64,000 nucleotides of DNA from Arthrobacter sp. OY3WO11 (lineage in GTDB: Bacteria; Actinomycetota; Actinomycetes; Actinomycetales; Micrococcaceae): contig NZ_LWLP01000001.1 in NCBI RefSeq assembly GCF_001641125.1, positions 1,396,530-1,460,529 on the forward strand. The letters are read 5' to 3'. Positions 1-9,578 of the stretch are shown in pieces. The notes beneath the pieces are model-generated. The model did not search any database, had not been told where the DNA came from, and saw only the letters and a program-made list of their open reading frames with translations. Made by a program: the position numbers and the translations under genes. Within the stretch, counting starts at the first letter, position 1. Each line of letters begins with the position of its first letter.

Positions 1-32
1 GCGTCCCCGCCGGGTCCCTAGGATTGCACACC

Positions 33-1868
33 ATGGCGTACACACCGGCAGGCAGCTTCACCACCCGCCCCACCCTCCAGGGCACGTTCGGCATGACGGC
101 CTCCACGCACTGGCTGGCCACGGCCTCGGCGCAGGCGGTGCTGGAGCGGGGCGGGAACGCGTTCGACGCCGCCGTGGCCGGTGCGTTCGTCCTGCATATG
201 GTGGAACCCCACCTGAACGGCCCGGGCGGGGACATGACGGGTGTGTTCGTCACCGCCGGCAATCCCTCGGAACCTGTTGTGCTGATGGGGCAGGGGCCCG
301 CCCCGGCCGCGGCAACCCGGGAGTATTACCTGGCCGAAGGGCTGGAACTGGTGCCCGGCGCCGGTGCGCTCGCCGCCGCCGTGCCCGCCGCCGTCGACGC
401 CTGGCTGCTGCTGCTCCGCGACCACGGCACCTGGGAGCTGGCGGACGTGCTCTCCTTCGCCAGTGGCTACGCCCGGAACGGGCACCCCGTCCTGGACCGC
501 GTGGGCAGCACCATCGCCTCCGTTGCGGGGCTCTTCAGGGAGCACTGGCCCACGTCGGCCGCCCTCTGGATGCCGGACGGCAAAGTTCCCGCAGGGGGAG
601 ACATCGTTAAGAACGTGGCGTACGCAGACGTGCTTGAGCGGCTTATTGCCGCCGGCACGGATGTGGCGGACGACGGCGGCACGGCAGCGCCGCGGTCAGC
701 GCGGATCGACGCCGCGCGGCAGGAGTGGCGCGAGGGGTTCGTGGCCAAAGCGGCGGTTGCGTTCCTTGCCACACCGCACCGCCACTCGTCCGGCACGGAC
801 CATGCCGGCGTGATGACGGAAGCGGACTTCGCGGGATTCTCGGCCGGATACGAGCCGGCCGCCACCCTGGAGTTCCGCGGCCACACCATAGCCAAGACCG
901 GTCCGTGGGGGCAGGGGCCGGCGCTGCTGCAGACGCTCGCGATCCTGGACGGCTTCGACGACGAGTACCTGGATCCCTCCACCGCCCTCGGCGCGCACAC
1001 CATCCTGGAGGCGCAGAAGCTGGCCATTGCGGACCGTGAGGCATATTACGGCGACGCCGCGGTGCCGCTGGACTACCTGCTGAGCGCGGAGTACGCGGCG
1101 GAGCGCCGGCAGCTGATCGGGGAGAAGGCCTCGCACGCCTTCCGGCCCGGCGAAGTTCCCGGCCACAAGCCCTTCCTCCCGCCGCTGCGCACGGAGTACC
1201 TCCCGCCGTCGCTCTCTGCCCGCGGGGAAGGCGCCTTCGCGGGCGTGGGCGAGCCGACGGTGGCACCCACCGGGGAAACCCGCGGCGACACCTGCCACAT
1301 CGACGTGGTGGACCAGTGGGGAAACATGGTCTCAGCAACCCCGTCCGGCGGCTGGCTGCAGTCCTCGCCGGCCATTCCCGAGCTTGGCTTCTGCCTGGGA
1401 TCACGACTGCAGATGACGTGGCTGGAGGACGGCGCCCCGTCCACCCTGGCCCCCGGCAAGCGGCCGCGCACCACTCTGACGCCCACGCTGGTGCTCCGGG
1501 ACGGCCTGGCGGTGGCGGCCCTCGGGTCACCGGGCGGCGACCAGCAGGACCAGTGGCAGCTGCTGTACCTGCTCCGCACCATAGTGGGCGGGTATGAGCC
1601 CCAGCAGGCCATCGACGCGCCTGCCTTCCACACCACATCCATCCCGGGCTCCTTCTGGCCCCGCACCTGGACGCCGGGCGGCGCGGTTGTCGAGGACAGG
1701 CTCGGGGATGATGTCATCGCCGAACTTGAGGCGCGCGGCCACATTGTGACCCGGGCGGGGGACTGGTCCCTGGGGCGCCTGTCGGCAGTGGTGCGCTGTC
1801 CGGAAACGGGTGTGCTGAAGGCTGCAGCCAACCCCCGGGGCGGGCAGGGTTACGCGGCAGGGCGGTAG
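33..1868 (+). CDS. ggt: gamma-glutamyltransferase family protein
   Basis: N-terminal nucleophile hydrolase of the gamma-glutamyltranspeptidase family, which transfers or hydrolyses gamma-glutamyl groups of glutathione-like substrates. The proenzyme layout is visible: an N-terminal half with the usual GGNAFDAAVA stretch near residue 40 and a small-subunit start at about Thr420 in the context GDTCHIDVVD, where the family self-cleaves and uses the new N-terminal Thr. Downstream PSGG and GSPGGDQQ match the family's oxyanion and glycine-rich loops. At about 611 residues the length is normal. No clear signal peptide is seen, so a cytoplasmic location is likely, unlike secreted GGTs. An in-frame TTG lies three codons upstream, but AGGA sits 9 nt before the ATG used here. 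The gene is convergent with the oxidase that follows. The substrate is not predictable. Confidence 0.88.
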   Translation: MAYTPAGSFTTRPTLQGTFGMTASTHWLATASAQAVLERGGNAFDAAVAGAFVLHMVEPHLNGPGGDMTGVFVTAGNPSEPVVLMGQGPAPAAATREYYLAEGLELVPGAGALAAAVPAAVDAWLLLLRDHGTWELADVLSFASGYARNGHPVLDRVGSTIASVAGLFREHWPTSAALWMPDGKVPAGGDIVKNVAYADVLERLIAAGTDVADDGGTAAPRSARIDAARQEWREGFVAKAAVAFLATPHRHSSGTDHAGVMTEADFAGFSAGYEPAATLEFRGHTIAKTGPWGQGPALLQTLAILDGFDDEYLDPSTALGAHTILEAQKLAIADREAYYGDAAVPLDYLLSAEYAAERRQLIGEKASHAFRPGEVPGHKPFLPPLRTEYLPPSLSARGEGAFAGVGEPTVAPTGETRGDTCHIDVVDQWGNMVSATPSGGWLQSSPAIPELGFCLGSRLQMTWLEDGAPSTLAPGKRPRTTLTPTLVLRDGLAVAALGSPGGDQQDQWQLLYLLRTIVGGYEPQQAIDAPAFHTTSIPGSFWPRTWTPGGAVVEDRLGDDVIAELEARGHIVTRAGDWSLGRLSAVVRCPETGVLKAAANPRGGQGYAAGR

Positions 1869-1906
1869 ATCCTTACGGCAGCAAGCACTTTGGATGCGCG
1901 CCCCGG

Positions 1907-3376
1907 TCACCGGACGTCAATCACGCCCATCATGCCCTGGTCCTCATGGTCCAGGATGTGGCAGTGGTACACGGAGCGGCCGGTGAAACCGGTAAAACTG
2001 ACGCGGACTTTCACCTGCCCGTTCGCGGGGATGTTGACCACGTCCCGCCACGTAACCGAGTCCGTGGCGGTCCCTGCCTCCTCGACCACCTGCATCGGCC
2101 AGACATGCAGATGGAAGGGGTGGTCCATGGGGCTGGGATTGAGCAGCGTCCACTCTTCCACCGTCCCCGCAGCCACAACAGTGTTCGTCCGGTCCGGATC
2201 GAAAGTCCGCCCGTTGATGGTGAATTCCATCATTCCCATGCCCATCCCCCTACCCATTCCTGTGGCGAGGGTCAGTTGCCTGCGGGCTGCCACCACCGCC
2301 GTCCGCAGGTCCTCCGGTGCCGGCCGGGCGGACGTCGGCGGCGCTGGCGGCGCGGTGGCCGGGTTTCCGGACACCGAGAACGTAGCGAGCACCAGGTCCC
2401 CGGCGCCTCCGGCATCGCCCCTGCGGGCTGCCGGTCCCATCATGCCTGCCATGCTTCCCCGGTTGTAATAGGTGGACCTGAGGGCGGACACACCCTCGCC
2501 GGCCGTGACCAGGACATCGGCGCGGTTGCCCGGCGCCAGCAGCAATTCGTCCACCATCTGCGGTGCGGGGAGACGTGCAAGGTCAATGCCCAGCAGTTCC
2601 CACTGCTTTCCCTCCAGCCGCAGCCGCAGATAGCGGGCAACGCAGGTGTTCACGATCCGCCACCGCTCGCGCTCGCCTGGCCGTGCGGAAAGCTCCGGGT
2701 TGCTGTGGCCGTTCACCAGGACCAGCTGGCCTTCGCGCCCGAGCATCCGGTCCATCGGCGTGGCCTCCGCCAGGGCGCCTGTTCCGTCCAGGGTGAGGTC
2801 TGAAATTACCAGGATGCGTTCCCGGCTGACAGCTGGCGCGTCCTCTTCGTCGACGATGATGGCGCCGAACAGGCCGGCTGAAACCTGGTCTGCCACCATG
2901 CCGTGATGGTGGGGGTGGTACCAGTACGTTCCGGGCGGGTGGTCCGCGGAGAGGCGGTGCTCATAGCTGAACGACTGGCCCGGCCGGACCGTCACAAAAA
3001 CGTTGTCGCCATTTCCCTGGGGCGACACATGGAGGCCGTGGACGTGCAGGTTGGTGGGGACCCCCAGGTTGTTGACCAGCTCGATCTGGAGTGTGTCTCC
3101 GCCTCGCACCCGCAGTGTGGGGCCGGGGACGCTTCCGTTGTAGCCCAGGATGGTTGCCTGCAGGCCGCCGAGCGGCACCGACACCGGAGAGGCCTCCAGC
3201 CGGACTTTCAGTTGTCCATCAATGCTGCGCAGCACCTCCGGCTCGGTGAACCCACCGCCGGCCTCGGGGGAGAAGCGGGACGTGGCCGTCCACCAGAGCC
3301 CGGCTCCGCCGGCCACCGTGGCCGCCGCGCCCAGGCCTCCCAGCAGCAGTGCCCGCCGCCGGCTGATGGCACGCAT
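1907..3376 (-). CDS. multicopper oxidase, probable Tat-exported
   Basis: Copper-dependent oxidase of the laccase/CueO/bilirubin-oxidase type. All four copper-binding segments are visible in order: HVHGLHV, YWYHPHHHG, HPFHLHVW and HCHILDHEDQGMM, the last giving the type-1 Cys, His and Met ligands. The N-terminus has SRRRALLLGG followed by a hydrophobic stretch, which fits twin-arginine export. The region between the second and third copper segments is Met/Gly rich (GMGRGMGMGMM), as in copper-tolerance oxidases. Its start overlaps the stop of the upstream small SHOCT protein (TGATG), so the two are translationally coupled. Role in periplasm-side Cu(I) or phenol oxidation is inferred from family; substrate is unknown. 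Confidence 0.92.
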   Translation of the reverse strand: MRAISRRRALLLGGLGAAATVAGGAGLWWTATSRFSPEAGGGFTEPEVLRSIDGQLKVRLEASPVSVPLGGLQATILGYNGSVPGPTLRVRGGDTLQIELVNNLGVPTNLHVHGLHVSPQGNGDNVFVTVRPGQSFSYEHRLSADHPPGTYWYHPHHHGMVADQVSAGLFGAIIVDEEDAPAVSRERILVISDLTLDGTGALAEATPMDRMLGREGQLVLVNGHSNPELSARPGERERWRIVNTCVARYLRLRLEGKQWELLGIDLARLPAPQMVDELLLAPGNRADVLVTAGEGVSALRSTYYNRGSMAGMMGPAARRGDAGGAGDLVLATFSVSGNPATAPPAPPTSARPAPEDLRTAVVAARRQLTLATGMGRGMGMGMMEFTINGRTFDPDRTNTVVAAGTVEEWTLLNPSPMDHPFHLHVWPMQVVEEAGTATDSVTWRDVVNIPANGQVKVRVSFTGFTGRSVYHCHILDHEDQGMMGVIDVR

Positions 3377-3645
3377 CAGTGGTCCTCGCCGAGGACCCTC
3401 AGCCGCGCGCGGTATTCCTCCTCCGCGATTTCACCCCGGGCAAAGCGTTCATCGAGGATCTGCTGCGCCCGGGTCCGGCCGGCATCAGGTCCTAGCCGTC
3501 CCCGCGGTTCAGGATGACGTTCTGACGTCCTTCCGGTGCCTGACAATCGCACGGCAGCCAGCACCAGCAACGCGATCCCAACGAGCAGGAGGACGCCCCA
3601 GAGCCACATCATCCAGCCCATGTTCGTGCCGTAACCCCACATCAT
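3376..3645 (-). CDS. small membrane protein with C-terminal SHOCT motif
   Basis: An 89-residue protein with one N-terminal membrane helix (about residues 10-32, preceded by a Met/Trp/Gly-rich MMWGYGTNMGWMMW segment) and a C-terminal SHOCT-like helix pair (ILDERFARGEIAEEEYRAR). SHOCT modules are short oligomerisation or partner-binding tails. The gene is upstream of and overlaps the multicopper oxidase, so it probably assists copper handling or the oxidase. The Met-rich N-terminus could contact copper, which is inference only. Confidence 0.85.
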   Translation of the reverse strand: MMWGYGTNMGWMMWLWGVLLLVGIALLVLAAVRLSGTGRTSERHPEPRGRLGPDAGRTRAQQILDERFARGEIAEEEYRARLRVLGEDH

Positions 3646-3732
3646 GACTGGCGCCCTTTCGCCCGTAGACCATTGATAGGGCGATACTCCGCCGGTTACT
3701 GGCCGGCCGCCAGAGTCCGAAGTCCTTTCAGG

Positions 3733-4587
3733 TCAATGGTCACCGCGCAGATCGTCCAGGATCTCCTCTGTGCTGGATTTTAGGGTGACCCGGGGCAGGG
3801 CGCTGGGACCGGCACGGTCCGCCAGCTGGTTCCCCTCCCCCTGCTTCCAGTGCCGTAACAGCATCTCCGCCAGCCGTTCCGGCTCGATCCGGTGCGGCGG
3901 GTCGAAGTGGTGGCGCTTGGGGAAGATCTCCAGGTGGAAATCCGGGAAGAACACCCTGGACAGCCGCGCGGCAACCTCCCCGTAGTCATCCGGATTGCTC
4001 AGGCCGCAAAGCGCGAAGAAGACCGGCTGGCGGAACGACGCTAACTGCTCCCTCTCCAGGTTGTAGCCCTGGAAGTCGCGTATGAACGCCCGGAGGCCCG
4101 CCGGCCGGCTGGCCATCCACGGCGGCGGGGGATCCGGCGGTGGCGGCAGGACGACGTCGGGCTTGACTCCCAGCCTCATGAAGGCGGGCAGGAGCTGCTC
4201 CGGCGGGAGGGCCTCCAGTTCCCCGTATTTCTTCCAGACCTCGGCGTAGGCGCTACTCCAGTCCCAGCTCCCGGCCCAGGCAGGCTCAAGCAGGGCAAGG
4301 CTCAGCAGCCGTTCAGGATGCTTCGCGGCGAAGGCCAGCGCAGCGGCACCGCCGCCGGAGTATCCGACCAGGTGGAACGTTTCCCATCCAAGGGCATCAG
4401 CCTCGCGCAGCACGCCGTCGACCTCTGTATCAAGGCTCCAACCGGGCGGAGGCTCACGGTCCGCGTAAAGCTCCAGGTCCTTGGCCACGGCCTGGACATC
4501 CGGTCCCAGGGCTTCAACCAGAGCGCCGTACGCTTCCTGTGCGGGGAGGACAGCGCCAGGAAGGAGGATGGCCCGAATCGGTTCCAT
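3733..4587 (-). CDS. alpha/beta hydrolase
   Basis: Alpha/beta-hydrolase fold protein. The nucleophile elbow GYSGGG is present with Ser as nucleophile, an early LLPGAVLP strand-loop forms the oxyanion region, and a late HHFDPPHR segment offers the catalytic His. The start used gives the natural family beginning MEPIRAILLPG; a GTG 14 codons upstream would start only 5 bases after the flavin monooxygenase stop and is a less conserved alternative. It follows that monooxygenase on the same strand and may share its transcript, a frequent pairing in ketone or ester catabolism where a Baeyer-Villiger product is hydrolysed. The substrate cannot be named from sequence. Confidence 0.8.
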   Translation of the reverse strand: MEPIRAILLPGAVLPAQEAYGALVEALGPDVQAVAKDLELYADREPPPGWSLDTEVDGVLREADALGWETFHLVGYSGGGAAALAFAAKHPERLLSLALLEPAWAGSWDWSSAYAEVWKKYGELEALPPEQLLPAFMRLGVKPDVVLPPPPDPPPPWMASRPAGLRAFIRDFQGYNLEREQLASFRQPVFFALCGLSNPDDYGEVAARLSRVFFPDFHLEIFPKRHHFDPPHRIEPERLAEMLLRHWKQGEGNQLADRAGPSALPRVTLKSSTEEILDDLRGDH

Positions 4588-4634
4588 GGAAAGAACCCTA
4601 CGCCGCGGCCGGACGTTGGCAAGGGCCACCAGGC

Positions 4635-5909
4635 TCAGCGTCCCGCGACATGCTCCGCGACGTACCTTGCGTCATCGCCCACCAACGCCAGCGTGGCTGA
4701 GAGGTGCCTGGTGAGCCATGGCAGCCCGACGGCGTACAGGCCGGGAACGTCTGTGACGCCGCGGGTGTGCCGCGGATAGTTCCATTCATCCAGCACCGGC
4801 ATGTCCAGCAGGCTGAAGTCCAGCCCGTACCCGGTGGCCCAGATGACGGAGGTGATGTTTTCCGCGGCCAGGTCCAGCCGTGCGCCGGACTCCCCGGGCA
4901 GCCAAGGGTCGTCGGGGCGCGCTTCGGCCGGCGGCGCATCTATGCCCGCTGCCTCGATGTAGGCGTCCACCATCAGTTTCAGGCGCTGGCTGAACCCGGC
5001 CTCAACCATGGCGAGGCGTCCGGGGAGGTCGTCGCTGAAGACGAGGACGCCGTTGTCCGTTCCTTCAAAGTGGCCGTGCAGCCGCACCCCGCGGCGGCCG
5101 AGCTCCCGCAGGTGGATACTGTGTCCGCCGTCGTTGCCGGAGAGGAGCGGGTTGCACATGAACCGGGCTGCGGGGGAGGGGAGCTGTGCCGCCTGGAGTC
5201 CGTTGATGCCGTACTCGGTGCCGTGCATGTTGACCTGCAGGATCCAGTGGAAGATGTCCCGGCCGCGGTAGCGGCGCGGCGCCTCCGGGCAGGCGGACAC
5301 GGACAAGTGGACCACGCGGCCGGCGTCCAGCAGGTCCTCCGTGATCTGGCCCCCGGACTGGCCGGTGCCCACCACCAACACGGCGCCGTCCGGGAGCTGG
5401 CGGGGGCTGCGGTAGTGGTGGCTGTGCAGTTGCAGGACGTTCCCGGGGACTTCGGCCGACGACGGCGGGACGCGGGTGCGCTGGAACGCGCCGTTCGCCA
5501 GAACCACGTTCGCCGCGGCGAACGTTCCGCCGGAGGTTTCCACGCGGAAGCGGCCATCTGCCGCCGCGATGCGGGTGGCTTCCGTGCCCATCTGTACCGG
5601 GGCGGCGATCCGGGTTGCGTAATCGCGGAAAAGGTCGATGACGGCGTCGCGGGGGAGGAACGCGTCCGGATCGGGGCCGTCGTACGTCAGGTCCGGCAGG
5701 AGGAATGAGAAGTTGGGCGTGTTCAAGTGGAACGAATGCCACCGGTCCTGCCATGCGCCGCCCAGGGTATCCCGCGCCTCCAACAGCAGGTGCTCCACCC
5801 CGCCCTGGGCGAGCCAGTAACTTGCGGCCAGCCCCGCCTGCCCGGCGCCGATCACCAGGGTGTTGACCTCCTGCGGAGCTGTCTTGCCTGTGGGTGCCGG
5901 CATCTCCAT
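4635..5909 (-). CDS. flavin-containing monooxygenase (NAD(P)/FAD-dependent)
   Basis: Single-component flavoprotein monooxygenase of the FMO/Baeyer-Villiger superfamily. The FAD dinucleotide-binding motif VIGAGQAGLAASYWL is near the N-terminus and a second Rossmann motif VVGTGQSGGQ for NADPH lies around residue 180. The C-terminal part has VIWATGYGLDFSLLDMP, the typical ATGY region of the group. Length (424 residues) fits. It probably hydroxylates or inserts oxygen into a small organic substrate in the cytoplasm. An alpha/beta hydrolase gene follows directly on the same strand, consistent with oxygenation followed by ester hydrolysis; this coupling is inference. Confidence 0.88.
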   Translation of the reverse strand: MEMPAPTGKTAPQEVNTLVIGAGQAGLAASYWLAQGGVEHLLLEARDTLGGAWQDRWHSFHLNTPNFSFLLPDLTYDGPDPDAFLPRDAVIDLFRDYATRIAAPVQMGTEATRIAAADGRFRVETSGGTFAAANVVLANGAFQRTRVPPSSAEVPGNVLQLHSHHYRSPRQLPDGAVLVVGTGQSGGQITEDLLDAGRVVHLSVSACPEAPRRYRGRDIFHWILQVNMHGTEYGINGLQAAQLPSPAARFMCNPLLSGNDGGHSIHLRELGRRGVRLHGHFEGTDNGVLVFSDDLPGRLAMVEAGFSQRLKLMVDAYIEAAGIDAPPAEARPDDPWLPGESGARLDLAAENITSVIWATGYGLDFSLLDMPVLDEWNYPRHTRGVTDVPGLYAVGLPWLTRHLSATLALVGDDARYVAEHVAGR

Positions 5910-6224
5910 GATTCTTCTCCCGCGGCTCGGGGCGGAGTTGGACCTGCTGGCAGGATATGCCTGCCGCGGGCCTGCGTACAGGGGCCGACGGCGGTGCCCG
6001 GCCCGGGTGCCTGGGCCTGGGCTCGGGGCCTAAAGGTGGCACTGGTAAATGGTCTCCGCAATCTCCTGTACAGTAGATCCTGTTGTTGTGTTTATGCAGT
6101 TCGTAGTTCAGGCAGTACGCACGGTCGAAAGCCCGTGTTCTTCTGAAGCAGCGGTTTTGAGCACCCCAAACAGGAGGACCCGAAAGTCGGGACAGTTCCT
6201 CCACCTTCACGAAGGACAAAAATA
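5910..6224 (+). promoter_or_regulatory. long 5' leader and promoter region of cspA
   Basis: No gene is visible here. The DNA upstream of cspA is unusually long and holds stacked inverted repeats in the last 120 bases: CACGG/CCGTG around 6120-6138 and a nested hairpin with CCCGA/TCGGG inside GGAGG/CCTCC around 6172-6205. Long structured leaders are typical of cold-shock genes, where they control message stability and translation with temperature. A TACAGT sequence near 6069 could be a -10 element. The cold-shock role is inferred from the downstream gene. Confidence 0.5.
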
Positions 6225-6428
6225 ATGGCTACTGGTACCGTCAAATGGTTTAACGCTGAAAAGGGCTTCGGCTTCATTTCCCCCGATGACTCCTCACAGG
6301 ACGTTTTCGCACACTACTCTGCGATCGCTTCCTCCGGCTTCCGCTCACTCGAAGAGAACCAGAAGGTCTCCTTCGAAACCGAGCAGGGCCCCAAGGGTCC
6401 CCAGGCCGTAAACATCCAGTCCCTCTAA
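6225..6428 (+). CDS. cspA: cold-shock protein, CspA family
   Basis: A 67-residue single OB-fold cold-shock domain that binds single-stranded RNA and DNA. Both RNA-binding motifs are intact: RNP1 as [10 protein letters not shown] and RNP2 as DVFAHYSAI. The conserved start [16 protein letters not shown] is present. GAAGGA precedes the ATG with good spacing. It is monocistronic, with a long leader and a strong intrinsic terminator, as expected for a highly expressed RNA chaperone. Confidence 0.97.
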   Translation: MATGTVKWFNAEKGFGFISPDDSSQDVFAHYSAIASSGFRSLEENQKVSFETEQGPKGPQAVNIQSL

Positions 6429-6467
6429 TTTCTTAGAGAAACTGGGGCCTTAGGGTTTCAAAGTTTG

Positions 6468-6502
6468 AAAAGCTGGGCCGGTCACTGACCGGCCCAGCTT
6501 TT
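6468..6502 (+). terminator. intrinsic terminator after cspA
   Basis: A perfect 17-base inverted repeat (arms 6468-6484 and 6486-6502, one-base centre, core GCTGGGCCGGTCA) ends in TTTTGTTT. The hairpin starts 39 bases after the cspA stop codon. Confidence 0.95.
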
Positions 6503-6825
6503 GTTTAACCCGCTAGTGCCAGCACACCGCCAATGCGGCGGCGCCGGTACCGGGAGTGAACATTTGTGCAACCGCCATGAACCGCCAGCCGGGCCCGGGG
6601 TTGCTTAGTAATTCAGTGCGCGGCCGGCAATTCGCTACTGACCAGTAACAACACGGGCTGGGCGTGCTTGGCAGTCCAGGTCCCCCCGTAGTGGGGTCTG
6701 CTGCCAAAGTGGCGCACGTCCGTGCACGTTACGCCGCTGCCGCGCCCGGCGTGCCTAGCATAAAAACCGGGCCCGCCGCCTGGCTTCCGGCCCTGCACCC
6801 GCTGACACAAAACAAAGAGGTTTCC
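6503..6825. other. intergenic region between cspA terminator and lipase gene
   Basis: No credible gene, RNA or strong inverted repeat was seen. It should contain the lipase promoter, but I cannot point to a convincing -35/-10 pair. AAAGAGG at 6814-6820 is the lipase ribosome binding site. Confidence 0.6.
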
Positions 6826-7674
6826 ATGTCGCTGCTTACCAGAACCCTATCCATCGCCGCCTCCGCTGTCCTGGCCGGATCCCTGGCCGTGGCACCCGCC
6901 CAGGCGGACGTCGTCGAAATTTCCCCTCCAGGCGCCAACGACTGGTCCTGCACGCCCACCGCCGAACACCCCTACCCGGTGGTCCTGGTGCCCGGGACCT
7001 TCGAGAGCATGGTGAAGAACTGGTCCACCCTCTCGCCCTACCTCAAGAGCCAGGGCTACTGCGTGTTTGCGCTGAACTACGGCGAGACGAACGGCGTCTA
7101 CGCCACGGCCCCAGTCGCGGACTCCGCAAAAGAACTCGGCCCGTTCGTCGACGCGGTGCTGGCTGCCACCGGAGCCAAGAAGGTGAACCTGGTGGGCCAC
7201 AGCCAGGGCGGCATGATGCCCCGTTACTACATGGGTTTCCTGGGCGGCGCCAAGAACGTCAACCAGCTCATCGGCATCGCGCCCTCCAACCACGGCACCG
7301 AGGGCGTGATCGTCCCGCCGCCGGAAGTCCTTGGAGATCCTGATTTCACGGCCCTCGGGTGTGCTGCTTGCGCCGACCAGCAGGCCGGCTCCGCATTCAT
7401 GCAGGAGCTCAACTCCATTGGTGACACCGTGGCCGGGCCGACCTATACCGTCATCTCCACGGTCTACGACGAAGTGGTGATTCCCTACAACAGCCAGTTC
7501 CTGGCCGGCCCGGCGCGGCAGGTCACCAACATCACCATCCAGGACAAGTGCCCGCTGGACGTCTTCGAGCATGACCAGACGCCCAACGATCCCGTGGTCC
7601 ACCAGATCGTGGCCCACGCTCTGGGTAGGAACTCGGGACCTGCGGACCCGGCGTACCAGCCCCGCTGCATCTAG
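6826..7674 (+). CDS. secreted triacylglycerol lipase / esterase
   Basis: Secreted alpha/beta hydrolase of the actinobacterial lipase type. A classical signal peptide is clear: SLLTRTLSIAASAVLAGS followed by AQADV, with likely cleavage at AQA. The nucleophile elbow is GHSQGG, the early strand VVLVPGTFES carries the oxyanion region, and a late FEHDQTPND segment contains a candidate catalytic His. Four Cys residues could form disulfides typical of exported lipases. The start chosen has AAAGAGG six bases upstream. The gene is convergent with ctaD, only eight bases apart at the stops. Probable role: extracellular ester or lipid hydrolysis. Confidence 0.88.
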   Translation: MSLLTRTLSIAASAVLAGSLAVAPAQADVVEISPPGANDWSCTPTAEHPYPVVLVPGTFESMVKNWSTLSPYLKSQGYCVFALNYGETNGVYATAPVADSAKELGPFVDAVLAATGAKKVNLVGHSQGGMMPRYYMGFLGGAKNVNQLIGIAPSNHGTEGVIVPPPEVLGDPDFTALGCAACADQQAGSAFMQELNSIGDTVAGPTYTVISTVYDEVVIPYNSQFLAGPARQVTNITIQDKCPLDVFEHDQTPNDPVVHQIVAHALGRNSGPADPAYQPRCI

Positions 7675-7682
7675 CCTTTTCG

Positions 7683-9437
7683 TTACTCGTCCGGGCTTGG
7701 GCTGCGGACGTCCTTTTGGCCGATGTCGGCTGCACCCAGTGCTGCCGCTGCAGGGCCGTGCGTGGTGTCGTGCTCCCGGACCCGGAGCTCCGGGTGGTGC
7801 AGGTCCAGCGCCGGCCGCTCTGAACGGATCCGGGGCAGGGAGGTGAAGTTGTGCCGCGGCGGCGGGCAGGACGTGGCCCATTCCAGCGAGGCGCCGAAGC
7901 CCCACGGATCGTCCACGGTGACCTTCTTCCCCGTCCGCCAGGTGATGTAGACGTTCCAGAAGAACGGGAGCAGGGAGGCCCCCAGGAGGAAGGACGACAT
8001 GGTGGAGAACTGGTTCATCCATGTGAAGTTGTCCTCCACCAGGTAGTCGGCATACCGGCGGGGCATGCCCATGACGCCCAGCCAGTGTTGGATCAGGAAG
8101 GTGCCGTGGAAGCCCAGGAACAGCATCCAGAAATGGATCTTTCCCAGGCGTTCGTTGAGCATGGTGCCGGTGAATTTGGGCCACCAGAAGTAGAACCCGG
8201 CGAACATGGCGAACACCACGGTGCCGAAGACCACGTAGTGGAAGTGGGCAACCACGAAGTAGGTGTCGGACACGTGGAAGTCCAGCGGTGGGGAGGCCAG
8301 GATGATGCCGGTTAGGCCACCGAAGAGGAACGTAACCAGGAAGCCGATGCTCCACAGCATGGGCGTCTCGAAGGTCAGTGAACCGCCCCACATGGTGCCG
8401 ATCCAGTTGAAGAACTTCACTCCGGTGGGCACCGCGATCAGCATGGTCATGAACGCGAAGAACGGCAGCAGCACCGAGCCGGTGACGTACATGTGGTGCG
8501 CCCAGACGGTCATGGACAGTGCGGCAATGGCAATGGTTGCGTAGACCAGGCCCTTGTATCCGAAGATCGGCTTGCGGCTGAAGACCGGGAAGATCTCGGA
8601 GACGATGCCGAAGAACGGCAGGGCGATGATGTACACCTCGGGGTGGCCGAAGAACCAGAACAGATGCTGCCAGAGGACTGCGCCGCCGTTCTCCGGATCG
8701 TAGATATGGGCACCGAAGCGCCGGTCCGCACCGAGCGCGAACAGGGCTGCTGCCAGCGGCGGGAAGGCCATGATCACCAGGATCGAGGTGACCAGGGTGT
8801 TCCAGGTGAAGATCGGCATCCGCCACATGGTCAGACCCGGGGCGCGCATGCAGATGATGGTGGTGATGAAGTTGACGGCACCAAGGATGGTTCCGAAGCC
8901 GGACAGTGCCAGGCCGAACACCCACAGGTCACCGCCGATTCCCGGGCTGAAGGTGGTATCCGAGAGCGGCGCGTACGCGAACCAGCCGAAGGACGCGGCG
9001 CCCTGCGGGGTGATGAAGCCGGAGAGCGCAATGGTGGAGCCGAAGAGGAAGAACCAGAAAGCCAGCGCATTGAGCCGCGGGAAGGCCACGTCCGGAGCAC
9101 CGATCTGCAGCGGCATGATGAAGTTGGCGAACCCGGCGAAAAGCGGGGTGGCGAACATCAGCAGCATCGCAATGCCGTGCATCGTGAAGAGCTGGTTGTA
9201 CTGCTCCTTGGTCTGCAGGATCTGCATGCCGGGCTCGAAAAGTTCAGCCCGGATGAGGAGGGCCATCACCCCGGCCAGGCAGAAGAAGGCAAACGACGTT
9301 ATCAGGTACATGTACCCGATGGTTTTGTGGTCAGTGGTGGTGATCCAGTTGACCACCAGGCTGCCTTTGCGGCGCCGCGTGACAGCCGGCGCGGCGGTGG
9401 CGGCGAGCCCTTCCGTTGAATGTTCCGCAGTGGCCAT
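7683..9437 (-). CDS. ctaD: cytochrome c oxidase subunit I
   Basis: Catalytic subunit of the aa3-type terminal oxidase, reducing O2 to water and pumping protons in the plasma membrane. It shows about twelve membrane helices and the heme-copper ligands: HGIAML for a heme a ligand, [11 protein letters not shown] with the His-Pro-Glu-Val-Tyr active site, HHMYVTG for CuB, and [12 protein letters not shown] for heme a3. The start used has GAGGTGG five bases upstream; an ATG 15 codons further upstream is less likely. The C-terminus is a hydrophilic tail. It stands alone rather than in a ctaCDEF cluster, which suggests an additional or relocated copy. Confidence 0.95.
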   Translation of the reverse strand: MATAEHSTEGLAATAAPAVTRRRKGSLVVNWITTTDHKTIGYMYLITSFAFFCLAGVMALLIRAELFEPGMQILQTKEQYNQLFTMHGIAMLLMFATPLFAGFANFIMPLQIGAPDVAFPRLNALAFWFFLFGSTIALSGFITPQGAASFGWFAYAPLSDTTFSPGIGGDLWVFGLALSGFGTILGAVNFITTIICMRAPGLTMWRMPIFTWNTLVTSILVIMAFPPLAAALFALGADRRFGAHIYDPENGGAVLWQHLFWFFGHPEVYIIALPFFGIVSEIFPVFSRKPIFGYKGLVYATIAIAALSMTVWAHHMYVTGSVLLPFFAFMTMLIAVPTGVKFFNWIGTMWGGSLTFETPMLWSIGFLVTFLFGGLTGIILASPPLDFHVSDTYFVVAHFHYVVFGTVVFAMFAGFYFWWPKFTGTMLNERLGKIHFWMLFLGFHGTFLIQHWLGVMGMPRRYADYLVEDNFTWMNQFSTMSSFLLGASLLPFFWNVYITWRTGKKVTVDDPWGFGASLEWATSCPPPRHNFTSLPRIRSERPALDLHHPELRVREHDTTHGPAAAALGAADIGQKDVRSPSPDE

Positions 9438-9578
9438 CTTCCACCTCACCGAATCTTCCGTATGGCGTGGCAGGTCCTTCATGGGCCCTACTTTGAAGGC
9501 TACTCAGGATCAAGTCCTCCGGGAAGGGGTCCTTTTATCTGCTGAGTCGCATCGCTTCCCGCACGGCCCTCCTCTTGC

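Noticed and set aside
5065..6219. Alternative frame over the flavin monooxygenase
   Set aside because: The monooxygenase frame has both Rossmann motifs; this one is Pro/Arg-rich noise.
6847..8925. Reverse frame spanning lipase and ctaD
   Set aside because: Covers two clear genes on different strands in the wrong frame; His/Arg-rich and not protein-like.
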